Assembly: GCA_022825665.1 (NCBI GenBank)
Contig: JAJDWI010000052.1
Location: 1 to 43,683 of the forward strand
From: Candidatus Poribacteria bacterium
GTDB lineage: Bacteria; Poribacteria; WGA-4E; WGA-3G
Direction of reading: 5' to 3'
DNA length: 43,683 nt
Shown here: positions 25,696 through 34,699 of the stretch, one piece after another
Position numbering within the stretch: position 1 is the first letter of the stretch
Layout: each line of letters begins with the position of its first letter
The notes under the pieces: generated by a model
Told to the model about the DNA's origin: nothing
Databases searched by the model: none
Seen by the model: the letters and a program-made list of their open reading frames with translations, nothing else
Position numbers and translations under genes: made by a program

Positions 25696-28600
25696 CTACT
25701 TCGCTAAGGACTCGTAATAGTTATCAACAAGTCTACGGTATTCTGGAGGAACATCTTCCTTCGCAACCTGTGTCAATTGTTTCTTTTCTTGCAGCATATT
25801 GAGCCGTTCTTCTAAAGCTGCCTCTAATTTTCTGAGGTCACGAATAGCAAATTCATAATTGGGAAAGCGACGTGTGCGGTTTCCAGATGGGGGTTGCATG
25901 GAATCGAGCATTTCAAGCCATAGTTCTTTAATCTCTTGATTGGATTCGGCTCCGCCGCGTGCTAAGTCATTTTCGTTCTCACCCTGTCCATCTTGTCCAG
26001 GTTGTTGTCCTTCTTGACCGGGTTGTTGCCCTTCTTGAGCATTTTGCATGGCTTGTTGTGCCTGTTCCATCCGTTCCCTAAGCTGCTGTTGTTGTTCTTC
26101 AAGCTGCTGTTCTCGTTGTTGTTGCTCCTCTGTCTGTTCTTGTCCTTCCATTGCTTGAAGTTCACGTTGTATGTCTTGCATCTGTTCTTCAAAATTTTGG
26201 AGTTGTTCCAAAGCAGCTTCAAGTTGTTCCTCTTCAGTGTTTGCCATGTTGGCTCTTGCTTGCTGAAGATCGGCTTGTGCTTGCTCAAGTGTTTCAAGCA
26301 CTTCTTGCTGATTCAGGTCTGCGGACAGTAAACTACGCCATTGAAGTGCCCGTTGCGCTGTTGCCATATCTTCCGAGGTTTGTTCTTCGGCGAGTCGTCT
26401 TGACGCATCAGACACATTTTGGGCTGCTTCCGGATTCTCTTGGCTGAGTTGTTCCTGAAGCTCACTCAAATTCTCTTCAAGTGATTCCAAGTCGCGTTGA
26501 AGTTGACGCTGCTCATTAGCAAGTTCAGAGGCTTGACGATAGTCATCGGGACGCATTCCAGATTGCTGAGATCTCTCCCTTATTTCCTGTGTTTGCTGTT
26601 GGACATCAGATTGTTCAGCAGTTAACTGTTGGAGTTGTTGGTTGGCTCTCTCTAACGCATTATCTGTGAATTCAGCAGCTGCTCTCTCAAGTTGCTCTAT
26701 GGCTTCTTCAACCCTTTCTTCTGCCTTTTGACCTTTTGCAGCACTCATCTGGGGTTGTTGCTGTTGCATCCCTTGCGATGCTTGTCGCATCTGTTCACCG
26801 GCTTGTTGCATTGCTTGTCCAGCTTGACTGAGACGTTGTTGTTGCGTGCTTTGTGAATTGCCTTGCATCTGACCAAGTTGTTGTGACATCTGCTCTGCTT
26901 GCTGAGATAACTGCCCTTGCTGCTGGCTATTTTGTTGCATGTCACTCGGTGAAGGTTGATCTTGCCTGCCTAATTGCTGACTTTGTTCATTTAGGTTCTG
27001 TTGTTGTTCCAGCATTTCACGTGCTTGGTCTAACATTTGCTGGGTTTGTTCCTGAAGCTCCTGTTCCATTTCTTCTTGATCCTGCTCAAGTTCGCTCTGC
27101 AGTTCTTCCATTTCCAATTCAAAGTTCTCAGCGATTTGTGGTTGACTTGACCTTGCTTGCTGCAACACTTTTGGAATTGCCAGATTAACTTTATTAAGGA
27201 GTTCAAGTGCAGCCTGTTCCGGTGGCATTGCTTGCCCCGGTTGGACAGCATTCAGGTTATCCTTTGCCTGACCCATCATATCAATCGCTTCTTCAAGGTT
27301 CATCACGATTTCCGGATCAATTTGTACTTCTTGCATCGCCATACTCAATTCGTCTGTAAACCTTTGAGTTTGGTCCTTTAGGTCAGATTGTTTCTTGCCG
27401 GTTTGTTTGACCGCAGTATTATATTCTTCTGTGAGGGTTGGAGGTTGATCATTTATATGTTTCCAAGTTTCCCGTATAATCTGTTTCTGAGTAGCCATGA
27501 AACCGGGTAGAGGGTTTGGTGTCCCTTCACTTTCGGGGGGTTCACCTTCTGCTTGTTCTCCCTGTTCAAGTCTTTGATTGAAAGGTTTGATCTCTATGAA
27601 GTAAATCTCACTTTTTGTTTCACCTGGTCCTGTAAGCGTGTTATTGTCAGTAGCCTGTGCGTAGTATGTGATGACTTGTCCAGGTTCAACATCAAATTCT
27701 TCAAGATAGAATGTATAAGTACCGGTTTTTAGGTGTTTTCCTGACTTCACATCGGCATCTTCTGCTGTAGATTCACCGGTTGCTTCTAAAACGATTTCAT
27801 TTAATTCACCGATGCCGATACGATACATAAGGTTTAACTTTTCTACACCATAGTCATCTGTGGCTTCAGCAACAATTTTAACCTCTTCTAATTTTGTTGC
27901 TTTAACATCGCGTCCGGGTTCTTTGATGACTACCTTAGGAGCATTATCTGGTATCGTTTTGATATTATACTCAATCGGAATTTCATTGTTGAATTGATCT
28001 ATACACAACAGTTCAACTGTATATTTACCATTTTCACGGACTTCTAAGGTTGTGGTAAGAATGTTCCCGTCTGCTATGTTCATCTCAGTGGATTTCACAG
28101 GCACTGTGTCGTCCGACTCATCTTCTTTTGTTATCGTTGCTTCATCACTTTGTTGGGTGAAAGTTGCTTTCTGAATAACTTTATTGGTAGTGATTCGGAT
28201 TTCTGCTGATGTGCCAACGACTGCTTGTATGTCACCACTTCCTTGCTGTACAACTGGTTTTAGATTTGTATATTCAGGATAGGTATATGAGACAGAGATT
28301 TCTTCTACACGCGGCATCTCAAAAACTTCAACAGTGTAACGTTCAGATGTCGTTTCATTGGCGGCAACATAATATTCAAAATCGGTTTCAATATTAAATA
28401 TCTCATAAGCGAATCCGCGTTTGTCCTCCGGATTCTGCAACATGTTAATTTCCTGTTTGCTACCCTCGTTTTCTGCTGTTGGTGGCGTATCCTTGTCAAA
28501 ATACGTCAAGACAACTTTGTCTGCGTCCTTACCAGTAACGATGACTTCAATCGGAAGGCTTTTACCACGAAGGATACGAGCATTCCCGGGTGAAACTTGT

Positions 28601-29190
28601 ACTTTGGTTGTCAAAATTGGATCAGTTTTTTCCCATGGAACAAATATTCGCATCAGACTCGTTTTGGTTTCTATAGGAAACAAAAGAGACAATAGACCGC
28701 ACGCTGCAATGACTAAAGTTGCGATTCCAACGTACTTGCGAGTTTTACTGTGGTCAACCGTCGCTTTGAAATCAATGCCTTTTATCCGTTCTGTGGTGTC
28801 TTCAAGCAATCGCTGTAGCATGTGTGCTTCAATGGGATCATCCGATTCTCGGTTCCCAAATTGGATCGCACTAACCAGTCTATCTTCAAGTTTTGGATGC
28901 CGTTGTTCAACATTCAGCGCAATATCTCGAAGAGTGAGTGCTGCTCTCAACGGTTGAATTAGGTGTTTATAAAGTAGATAGAGAGTGGCACCGACAATTC
29001 CTGCAAGTAGTACGATACGGACAGGACTTGGCAGCGGCATCAGTAAATCGATGATAGATTCTCCTATAAGAATAGCCAGTATTCCTATCAGGACGATGGC
29101 AGTTCCCGTCCAGAAAAGGCTTCGTTTCCACACACGTCGTGCATCTAAGATTCTTGATTGTAGTTCCGCATAATTGTCTCTTGTATTCAT
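25696..29190 (-). CDS. DUF4175-like large membrane protein with Gln-rich coiled coil
   Basis: An 1164-residue protein. Two or three transmembrane segments lie within residues 25-90 and another near 150-170. A beta-rich extracytoplasmic region follows (about 190-540, Ig-like strands such as YTYPEYTNLKP, NGKYTVELL, ATDDYGVEKLNL). From about 560 to 1090 it is a long, strongly Gln/Glu-rich coiled coil (EQQQQLRERMEQAQQAM type). The C-terminus (RFPNYEFAIRDLRKLEA, PPEYRRLVDNYYESLAK) is the best-conserved part of the family. GGAG precedes the ATG. Function is unknown; such genes commonly sit near batA/B-type or MoxR clusters elsewhere, which are not seen here. Confidence 0.82.
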   Translation of the reverse strand: MNTRDNYAELQSRILDARRVWKRSLFWTGTAIVLIGILAILIGESIIDLLMPLPSPVRIVLLAGIVGATLYLLYKHLIQPLRAALTLRDIALNVEQRHPKLEDRLVSAIQFGNRESDDPIEAHMLQRLLEDTTERIKGIDFKATVDHSKTRKYVGIATLVIAACGLLSLLFPIETKTSLMRIFVPWEKTDPILTTKVQVSPGNARILRGKSLPIEVIVTGKDADKVVLTYFDKDTPPTAENEGSKQEINMLQNPEDKRGFAYEIFNIETDFEYYVAANETTSERYTVEVFEMPRVEEISVSYTYPEYTNLKPVVQQGSGDIQAVVGTSAEIRITTNKVIQKATFTQQSDEATITKEDESDDTVPVKSTEMNIADGNILTTTLEVRENGKYTVELLCIDQFNNEIPIEYNIKTIPDNAPKVVIKEPGRDVKATKLEEVKIVAEATDDYGVEKLNLMYRIGIGELNEIVLEATGESTAEDADVKSGKHLKTGTYTFYLEEFDVEPGQVITYYAQATDNNTLTGPGETKSEIYFIEIKPFNQRLEQGEQAEGEPPESEGTPNPLPGFMATQKQIIRETWKHINDQPPTLTEEYNTAVKQTGKKQSDLKDQTQRFTDELSMAMQEVQIDPEIVMNLEEAIDMMGQAKDNLNAVQPGQAMPPEQAALELLNKVNLAIPKVLQQARSSQPQIAENFELEMEELQSELEQDQEEMEQELQEQTQQMLDQAREMLEQQQNLNEQSQQLGRQDQPSPSDMQQNSQQQGQLSQQAEQMSQQLGQMQGNSQSTQQQRLSQAGQAMQQAGEQMRQASQGMQQQQPQMSAAKGQKAEERVEEAIEQLERAAAEFTDNALERANQQLQQLTAEQSDVQQQTQEIRERSQQSGMRPDDYRQASELANEQRQLQRDLESLEENLSELQEQLSQENPEAAQNVSDASRRLAEEQTSEDMATAQRALQWRSLLSADLNQQEVLETLEQAQADLQQARANMANTEEEQLEAALEQLQNFEEQMQDIQRELQAMEGQEQTEEQQQREQQLEEQQQQLRERMEQAQQAMQNAQEGQQPGQEGQQPGQDGQGENENDLARGGAESNQEIKELWLEMLDSMQPPSGNRTRRFPNYEFAIRDLRKLEAALEERLNMLQEKKQLTQVAKEDVPPEYRRLVDNYYESLAK

Positions 29191-29363
29191 TCTTTTCTCC
29201 TATTCTTACATCCGCATTTTGACATGATTTTTTTCAGTTCCGAGAGATTTCAACTCATCTATATTTAGTGTTTGTCGTAAGGAAAATCTGTTATACAGCA
29301 TCCAAACCTATTTCACATATCCTGTTGAATTGTCATATTCTATGTCAATAATAACTAAACACA

Positions 29364-30035
29364 TTAACTTGGGAAATAATTAACAACAAATAAGGTTTCA
29401 GCAACAATCCTTATGAACCAGATAACAATTGAAACGAAATATGCAGTTGTTTTCTTAACCCCTACAAAAGTCGTAATAGCTAATGCCAAGACAATTAGAT
29501 ACCATATACTCAATACGTTTACATAACTCAGAAATATAAGCAGAGAAGCATTTTCACTTGAACCCGCGAGGTGATGCAATCCTGGAAGTATTCTGACATC
29601 AATTACTTTGTTAACACTCTCTACGCTTCTAAATATTGGCACCACACCTATATTTACCAGAAAGATAAGGAGACGCACCAGAGAAGTATGCACTACGCCA
29701 GCATAGATATGTTTAAATGTTAGTTCTTTACTTATTTTGGAAACTCTGGTAACTATGGTGAGTATAGGACTCAACATAATATCCCAAAGAAGCGCAATAA
29801 CAAGCGCGCTGGCAATAACGGATATTAAAGATGTAGTAGTGTTAAATTCCTCTTGAGTCGCATTTTGTTGGTAAAGCAGTTTTTGTGTATATGGTGCATT
29901 TGCCCAACCCAATACAACAGAAAAGAGACAAAAAACGACAAATGCTAATATCCACTTTGGGTTGGACTTAAGACGTTCAAATGTGGCACTTGGATTCCCA
30001 ACGAGGTCAATAAGGTTTTGCCAACTCTCTTTCAT
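29364..30035 (-). CDS. Yip1-domain-like membrane protein
   Basis: A 223-residue protein with about five hydrophobic segments (near 28-45, 68-92, 112-135, 160-185 and 190-215). The N-terminal pattern (LIDLVGNPSATFERLKSNPKW) and the FKHIYAGVVHTSL stretch fit the bacterial Yip1/YIP1-like family. Function not established. It is on the same strand as the DUF4175 gene, 173 bases upstream of it, with no recognised site in the gap. Confidence 0.7.
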   Translation of the reverse strand: MKESWQNLIDLVGNPSATFERLKSNPKWILAFVVFCLFSVVLGWANAPYTQKLLYQQNATQEEFNTTTSLISVIASALVIALLWDIMLSPILTIVTRVSKISKELTFKHIYAGVVHTSLVRLLIFLVNIGVVPIFRSVESVNKVIDVRILPGLHHLAGSSENASLLIFLSYVNVLSIWYLIVLALAITTFVGVKKTTAYFVSIVIWFIRIVAETLFVVNYFPS

Positions 30036-30051
30036 CTTTTACCTTTAGTCT

Positions 30052-30119
30052 ATGGCAAATCCTGAAGTAATATATTTGGTCTATCATGGCAAATCCTGAA
30101 GTAATATATTCGGTCTATC
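30052..30119. repeat. Tandem duplication of a 34-bp unit
   Basis: 30052-30085 and 30086-30119 are direct tandem copies (ATGGCAAATCCTGAAGTAAT...) differing at one position. They lie just upstream of the Yip1-like gene's start, so they could affect its promoter region. Probably a simple slippage duplication. Confidence 0.85.
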
Positions 30120-30356
30120 TTTGAGGAATCACCCCAAAACGTAACAAAAGTTGCCTATGTGGATACATTCAAAGATAGATCTTCAAGCATATCCTCATGA
30201 ATATGACTCAATTTCACGAAAAAAGTTCTGAAAAATGTGGACTGATGCCTTATCTATACAAAATCAAGATTACTATTAATATACCAAATTCTATACATAT
30301 ATAGCAAGGATATTTTGGACTGACAGGGTTGGGACAGTAAAATCTGACAGTATTTC

Positions 30357-30455
30357 TTAGGATGCTGACGCTTCATCGTCTGGTTGTTTTACCTTTATGA
30401 CGACAAGCGTTACATCGTCTTCTGATGGTCTCCCTTTTGTCCATTTAGTACTCAT
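30357..30455 (-). pseudogene. 3' tail of a SpoIIE-type PP2C phosphatase
   Basis: The minus strand encodes about 31 residues ending at TAA (30357-30359). They include GRPSEDDVTLVVIKVK, which matches the extreme C-terminus of SpoIIE/RsbU-like serine phosphatases (DDxTLVVxK, with the metal-binding Asp pair). No upstream part of the gene remains: the frame runs straight into the transposase remnant on the opposite strand. I read it as a phosphatase gene truncated by insertion or deletion. Confidence 0.6.
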
Positions 30456-30651
30456 TGTTCAAGTTGTGGTTCAAAACTAAAAACTTTCTCTTAAGGATAG
30501 ACAGTGGACCTGTTCTCAATGCGACACTCAACATGACAGAGATATAAACGCTGCTATCAATATCTTGCGGCTGTTTATGATCCCGTTGTGGAGCAGATAT
30601 AAGACCTTTAAAAAAAGGCTAACTGCTGTGAAGCACAAACCCCACGCTTAG
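30456..30651 (+). pseudogene. TnpB (IS200/IS605) C-terminal remnant
   Basis: In one frame CSSCGSKLK starts at 30456 and reaches a stop at 30492. A +1 shift near 30490 continues with LKDRQWTCSQCDTQHDRDI and NAAINIL, then runs to TAG at 30649. Together these give the zinc ribbon CxxC...CxxC and the DRDxNAAxNIL RuvC-III motif of TnpB. The N-terminal three-quarters and tnpA are missing. A hairpin, ACGC-TTA-GCGT, at the stop codon resembles an IS605 right end, where a guide (omega) RNA would normally be encoded. Dead copy. Confidence 0.8.
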
Positions 30652-30794
30652 CGTATGGATGTTATGATTATGTATCAGAAAGGTGGTGTGTATTGTAGGT
30701 TTTTCTTTTATATTACTATTTCTGGATTGAATTAGCAAGGGTAAAATTGGAATGTAGACAGGATTAGTAAATTGGTTGAATATTAGCTGTCTAT

Positions 30795-31376
30795 ATGATA
30801 CTATCTTCTATTATGGAGAGAACAACTAACACCATTCCAATTTATACGATAGGCTACGGAAGTCGTTCAATGTCTGAGTTCATTGACGCACTACATCAAT
30901 ATAAGATTGCCTATCTGATTGATGTCCGCTCTGTTCCACATTCGGGATATAAACCAGAATTCTCGAAAAAACCCCTCGCAAATGAAGTTGAACGTCACGG
31001 TATTCGCTATGTGTTTATGGGAAACCTACTCGGTGGGAAACCTGATGATGAATCGTGCTATGTTGATGGAATGGTGGATTATGAGAAAGTTAAGAATACG
31101 GAATTCTTTCAACGTGGTATTCAACGTCTCCATGCTGCTTTCTCACAACAACAGCGCGTCGCGCTTATGTGTGCCGAGGAGAAACCTGAACACTGCCACA
31201 GAACAAAACTTGTCGCTGCAACCCTCACTACAGAGAACTTACCTGTTATCCATATTGACGAAAACAATGAGGAGATGACACAGGAACAGGTGATTGAACG
31301 GATTACTGGTGGGCAGTTGAATTTGTTTGGAGAAGAAACGTTTCACTCGCAGAAAAAACATGTTCCTTCATCGTAA
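30795..31376 (+). CDS. DUF488 family protein
   Basis: A 193-residue protein (187 if started at the ATG at 30813; neither start has a clear ribosome site). Family motifs are IYTIGYGSRSMSEFI, YLIDVRSVPHSGY, the GNLLGG stretch and LMCAEEKPEHCHRTKLVA, the last with Cys and His residues typical of the family. DUF488 proteins are small cytoplasmic proteins of unproven activity. It is convergent with miaA, separated by one base between stop codons. Confidence 0.88.
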   Translation: MILSSIMERTTNTIPIYTIGYGSRSMSEFIDALHQYKIAYLIDVRSVPHSGYKPEFSKKPLANEVERHGIRYVFMGNLLGGKPDDESCYVDGMVDYEKVKNTEFFQRGIQRLHAAFSQQQRVALMCAEEKPEHCHRTKLVAATLTTENLPVIHIDENNEEMTQEQVIERITGGQLNLFGEETFHSQKKHVPSS

Positions 31377-31377
31377 A

Positions 31378-32352
31378 TCATCTCATTATGAAATCACGTG
31401 TCTTCAATTTTCCCATAATACACCCTACAACATCCGATGCTTCATCACGATCCACCCATTCAATTCGCTTATCTTTACGGAACCACGTCAACTGCCGTTT
31501 CGCAAAGCGACGCGTATTCTGTTTCAATTGTTCAACTGCTTCCACATAAGTGCAATTTCCATCAAGATATGCAATCAACTCTCTATAGCCGAAACTTTGT
31601 AATGCAAAAGAATCACGTGAATATCCTGCAGCTAATAACGCCTCCACTTCCGCAATTAATCCGTTTGCAAGCATCACGTCCACGCGCTGTTCAATGCGAT
31701 TATAAAGTTGTTCGCGTGGCATCGTTAGTCCGAATGCAATAAATGGATACCGTTGATTCTCTGGATGCCACTGCTGTTGATGTTCAGACATAGGAGTGCC
31801 AGTCAGTTCATAGACTTCAAGGGCACGGATGACGCGGGTTAAGTTGTTGGGATGGATGCGGTCAGCAGATTCTGGATCACAAGTTCGGAGACGGTCATGA
31901 AGTACATCAACGCCTTTCTCCGATGCTTCCTGTTCAAGTCGTTTTCTGAATGCATGATCCGCAGCAGGTCCTTCAAATAAACCGTCAACAATTGCGCGAA
32001 AATAGAGACCAGCACCACCAACGAGTAAAACCTGTTTACCTCTATTTTGTATTTTAGTTATTGCTGCATCAGCAAGGGATTGAAAGTCAGCAACGGAGAA
32101 GGACTGTGTAATGTCTACACAATCTATGAGGTGATGTGGTGCTGCTTTCTGTTCATCGGGGGTAGGTTTGGCTGTGCCGATGTTCATCTGACGATAAATC
32201 TGTCGGGAGTCAACAGAGACAATTTCCGCATTTAGACGTTGTGCCAGTTGAATCGCTACTTCAGTTTTGCCAACTGCTGTGGGACCGAGGAGACAGAGGA
32301 GTTTCGGTTTCATTGCCACGGGACTTTGTATCACAAAGATGTCTTGATCCAT
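31378..32352 (-). CDS. miaA: tRNA dimethylallyltransferase
   Basis: Adds dimethylallyl to A37 of tRNAs that read UNN codons. The P-loop GPTAVGKT, SVDSRQIYRQMNIGTAKP (substrate motif), HHLIDCVD and FVIP-type C-terminal features such as RQLTWFRKD are all present. The ORF opens at 32352 (324 residues), overlapping mnmA by 22 bases. An internal ATG at 32313 gives 311 residues starting MKPKLLCLLGPTA, closer to the usual N-terminus; no strong ribosome site separates them. It ends in TGA, showing UGA is a normal stop in this genome. Cotranscribed with mnmA, another tRNA-modification gene. Confidence 0.95.
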   Translation of the reverse strand: MDQDIFVIQSPVAMKPKLLCLLGPTAVGKTEVAIQLAQRLNAEIVSVDSRQIYRQMNIGTAKPTPDEQKAAPHHLIDCVDITQSFSVADFQSLADAAITKIQNRGKQVLLVGGAGLYFRAIVDGLFEGPAADHAFRKRLEQEASEKGVDVLHDRLRTCDPESADRIHPNNLTRVIRALEVYELTGTPMSEHQQQWHPENQRYPFIAFGLTMPREQLYNRIEQRVDVMLANGLIAEVEALLAAGYSRDSFALQSFGYRELIAYLDGNCTYVEAVEQLKQNTRRFAKRQLTWFRKDKRIEWVDRDEASDVVGCIMGKLKTRDFIMR

Positions 32353-33413
32353 CCACCACCGATAACATATTCTCCATCATAAAAGACTGTAGCTTGTCCG
32401 GGAGTGATTGCACGACGTGGTTCGTCAAACTTTACGACAACTTCCGTGTCGTTAATTGGTGAGATGATCGCGGGTCCACCTTCGTCACGAGAACGGATTT
32501 TGACGTGTGCTTGAATCGGTTCTGTCAACTTATCTATGGATATGAGGTTAATACGTTCAACATGCATGGTCTCTTCAAGGAGATCGTCAGATTCTCCTAC
32601 AGTAACGGTATTATCAGTCGCGTTGAGCTGCGTTACATATAGCGGTTTGCCAACTGCTATGCCAAGTCCACGACGTTGTCCAACGGTATAAAACGGGACT
32701 CCTTGATGCTTACCGAGGACTTTACCTTCCTTATCAATAATATCCCCACCCTCAATTTTTTCAGGAATCCGGTCTTGAAGGAAACGTCTATAATTGGTGT
32801 CTGCCACGAAGCAAAGTTCCTGACTTTCGATCTTTTCGGCTGTTCGTAATTGGTATTTACGAGCAAGTTCTCTGACTTCTGCTTTTGTATAGTCACCGAG
32901 AGGCATCATAGCACATTGCAATTGCTCTTGTGTGAGCGCAGCAAGGAAATAGGACTGATCCTTGCTAATATCACGGGCTGTGCGTAAAAGATAACGTCCT
33001 GTCTCAGGATGCTGTTCAATTCGGGCATAGTGTCCGGTTGCGATTGCTTCACATTCCAGCGATTTTGCAAGATCAAGCAATTTTCCGAATTTGAGTTCTC
33101 GGTTACAAACCATACACGGACTCGGTGTGCGACCAACAAGATATTCTTCTACAAAGTAGTCTATAATCTGTTCTTGGAAGATATCTTCATAGTTCACGCC
33201 GTAGAAAGGAATTCCGAGTTGGGTAGCAACACGTCGCGCGTCCTCAATGCCCTCCAGAGAGCAGCAATTGGGACGTTCAGGTTCCACCTCTATTGTATCG
33301 GGTGAACCGAGACGCATGGTGATGCCTGTGACATCATAACCTGCATCAACCATCATGGCAGCGGTAACAGAACTATCTACGCCCCCGCTCATCGCGACGA
33401 GAACTTTATTCAT
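32331..33413 (-). CDS. mnmA: tRNA-uridine 2-sulfurtransferase
   Basis: Thiolates U34 at position 2 in tRNA Lys, Glu and Gln. The PP-loop SGGVDSSV is at residues 9-16. The catalytic cysteines are in GRTPSPCMVCN (about 100) and ESQELCFVAD (about 198). YTVGQRRGLG and the C-terminal PGQATVFYDGE are also family marks. Length 360 is normal. It overlaps the following miaA ORF, and both act on the anticodon loop. Stop codon is TGA. Confidence 0.97.
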   Translation of the reverse strand: MNKVLVAMSGGVDSSVTAAMMVDAGYDVTGITMRLGSPDTIEVEPERPNCCSLEGIEDARRVATQLGIPFYGVNYEDIFQEQIIDYFVEEYLVGRTPSPCMVCNRELKFGKLLDLAKSLECEAIATGHYARIEQHPETGRYLLRTARDISKDQSYFLAALTQEQLQCAMMPLGDYTKAEVRELARKYQLRTAEKIESQELCFVADTNYRRFLQDRIPEKIEGGDIIDKEGKVLGKHQGVPFYTVGQRRGLGIAVGKPLYVTQLNATDNTVTVGESDDLLEETMHVERINLISIDKLTEPIQAHVKIRSRDEGGPAIISPINDTEVVVKFDEPRRAITPGQATVFYDGEYVIGGGWIKTSL

Positions 33414-33454
33414 AGGATTTTACCGTGGAGATTTGTAATTAGGGTTTTCTACGA

Positions 33455-34618
33455 CTATGAAATTATCCAATGCTCATTGCCAGCGTAGTGTGCATCGTAA
33501 ACATCCTGATTGAGTTCTAAACCGAGTCCGGGTGTGTCAGGTACTGTGAACGTTCCATCTGAGAATCCGTAGCCTGAAACATCAATGACATCACTCGTCA
33601 GGGTTGCGACTTCACCGTAGAGAAAGTGTGGAATTGTTTTTGCGAATTGGAGACTAAGGAAAAATCCGAGCAGTGAACCCCAGTTATGTGGAGCACACTT
33701 GACGTTGCCTGCAGCAGCCATATCTGCAAGTCGTCTCCAACCTGTGACACCAAGACCTTTCATGTCGTGTTGGATTACATCAATTACACCGGCTTCAAAA
33801 AATGGATCGTAGAATTCGAGAGGTGCGCGGGTACGGGTTTCTCCATCAGCAATTAATGTGTTTAAGCCCTTTTCTTGAATAAAAGCCTTTAGATTGCGAT
33901 ACAACTCAACATCTTCTTCAAACATCTCTTCAATCCAAAAAACATCACATTCGCTTGTCTCGTTCAGAAAAGTTATGACTTCATCATAAGTATATGCGTT
34001 GTTCGCATCAACGAGGATATTGTAACCATCTCCAGCCGTACTGCGTGCAAGTTGCACAACTTCAATGTCGCGTTCTAATCCCGCTTTGCGTTCCATGAGG
34101 TGATTCCCGCGCCCCATTTTCATTTTGCATGCGGTGAATCCATCCGCTAAACTTTTTTTGACATCATCCTCAATCCGTTTAAGTCCTTCGGCTTTCGTCT
34201 CATAGAGCAGATCGTTAAAATAGATTGTGCTATCATAAGCGGGTAATCCGTTTCCATGAGATTCAGTACCCATGAGTTGATATGCAGGTTTCTCAAGGAT
34301 TTTTGCGATTGTATCCCATAAGGCGTTTTCAAATCCGCGGTATTCTTCAACGACTCCATTTTCAGGATTCAAAAGGTCAAAAGGGTTCTTGTTAATGGCA
34401 GTTTTTGCTTCTTCAGCAGATGAACCCCAACTCGTTGGTCCCCAACCGAGAGTGCCATCGTTGGTGTAGATACGGGTAATTCCTTCACGCCATTTACCAT
34501 TTGGATCAGGTTGTTTTATCTCCTTCGCACCAGAGTTACAACCGATTGCTGGTTGGTCAATCTCAACTGTGACCTGTTCAATTTTGGTTATTTTGATGTC
34601 AGTTGGATAGTTTGACAT
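33455..34618 (-). CDS. Mandelate racemase/muconate lactonizing enzyme family protein
   Basis: A 387-residue enolase-superfamily enzyme. Visible catalytic set: CKMKMG (KxK bases) near residue 162, LVDANNAY (first metal Asp), WIEEMF (Glu), ADGETRT (third metal ligand), and CAPHNWGS (His). It should abstract a proton alpha to a carboxylate in a sugar acid or similar; the substrate is not predictable. AAGGAG precedes the ATG. Unlike the family member at 38190, it keeps the lysine motif. It lies 42 bases upstream of mnmA on the same strand. Confidence 0.9.
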   Translation of the reverse strand: MSNYPTDIKITKIEQVTVEIDQPAIGCNSGAKEIKQPDPNGKWREGITRIYTNDGTLGWGPTSWGSSAEEAKTAINKNPFDLLNPENGVVEEYRGFENALWDTIAKILEKPAYQLMGTESHGNGLPAYDSTIYFNDLLYETKAEGLKRIEDDVKKSLADGFTACKMKMGRGNHLMERKAGLERDIEVVQLARSTAGDGYNILVDANNAYTYDEVITFLNETSECDVFWIEEMFEEDVELYRNLKAFIQEKGLNTLIADGETRTRAPLEFYDPFFEAGVIDVIQHDMKGLGVTGWRRLADMAAAGNVKCAPHNWGSLLGFFLSLQFAKTIPHFLYGEVATLTSDVIDVSGYGFSDGTFTVPDTPGLGLELNQDVYDAHYAGNEHWIIS

Positions 34619-34699
34619 GGAAATTACTCCTTCAACAGCAACAAATCTTACGGAAATGCTGAGATTCTCCTACCGTAGTTTGCACCTTCTCTCTTTAAT

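Noticed and set aside
25962-27381. Several ORFs opposite or shifted within the DUF4175 Gln-rich region
   Set aside because: The CAG/CAA-rich sequence leaves other frames open; none has a ribosome site or recognisable domain.
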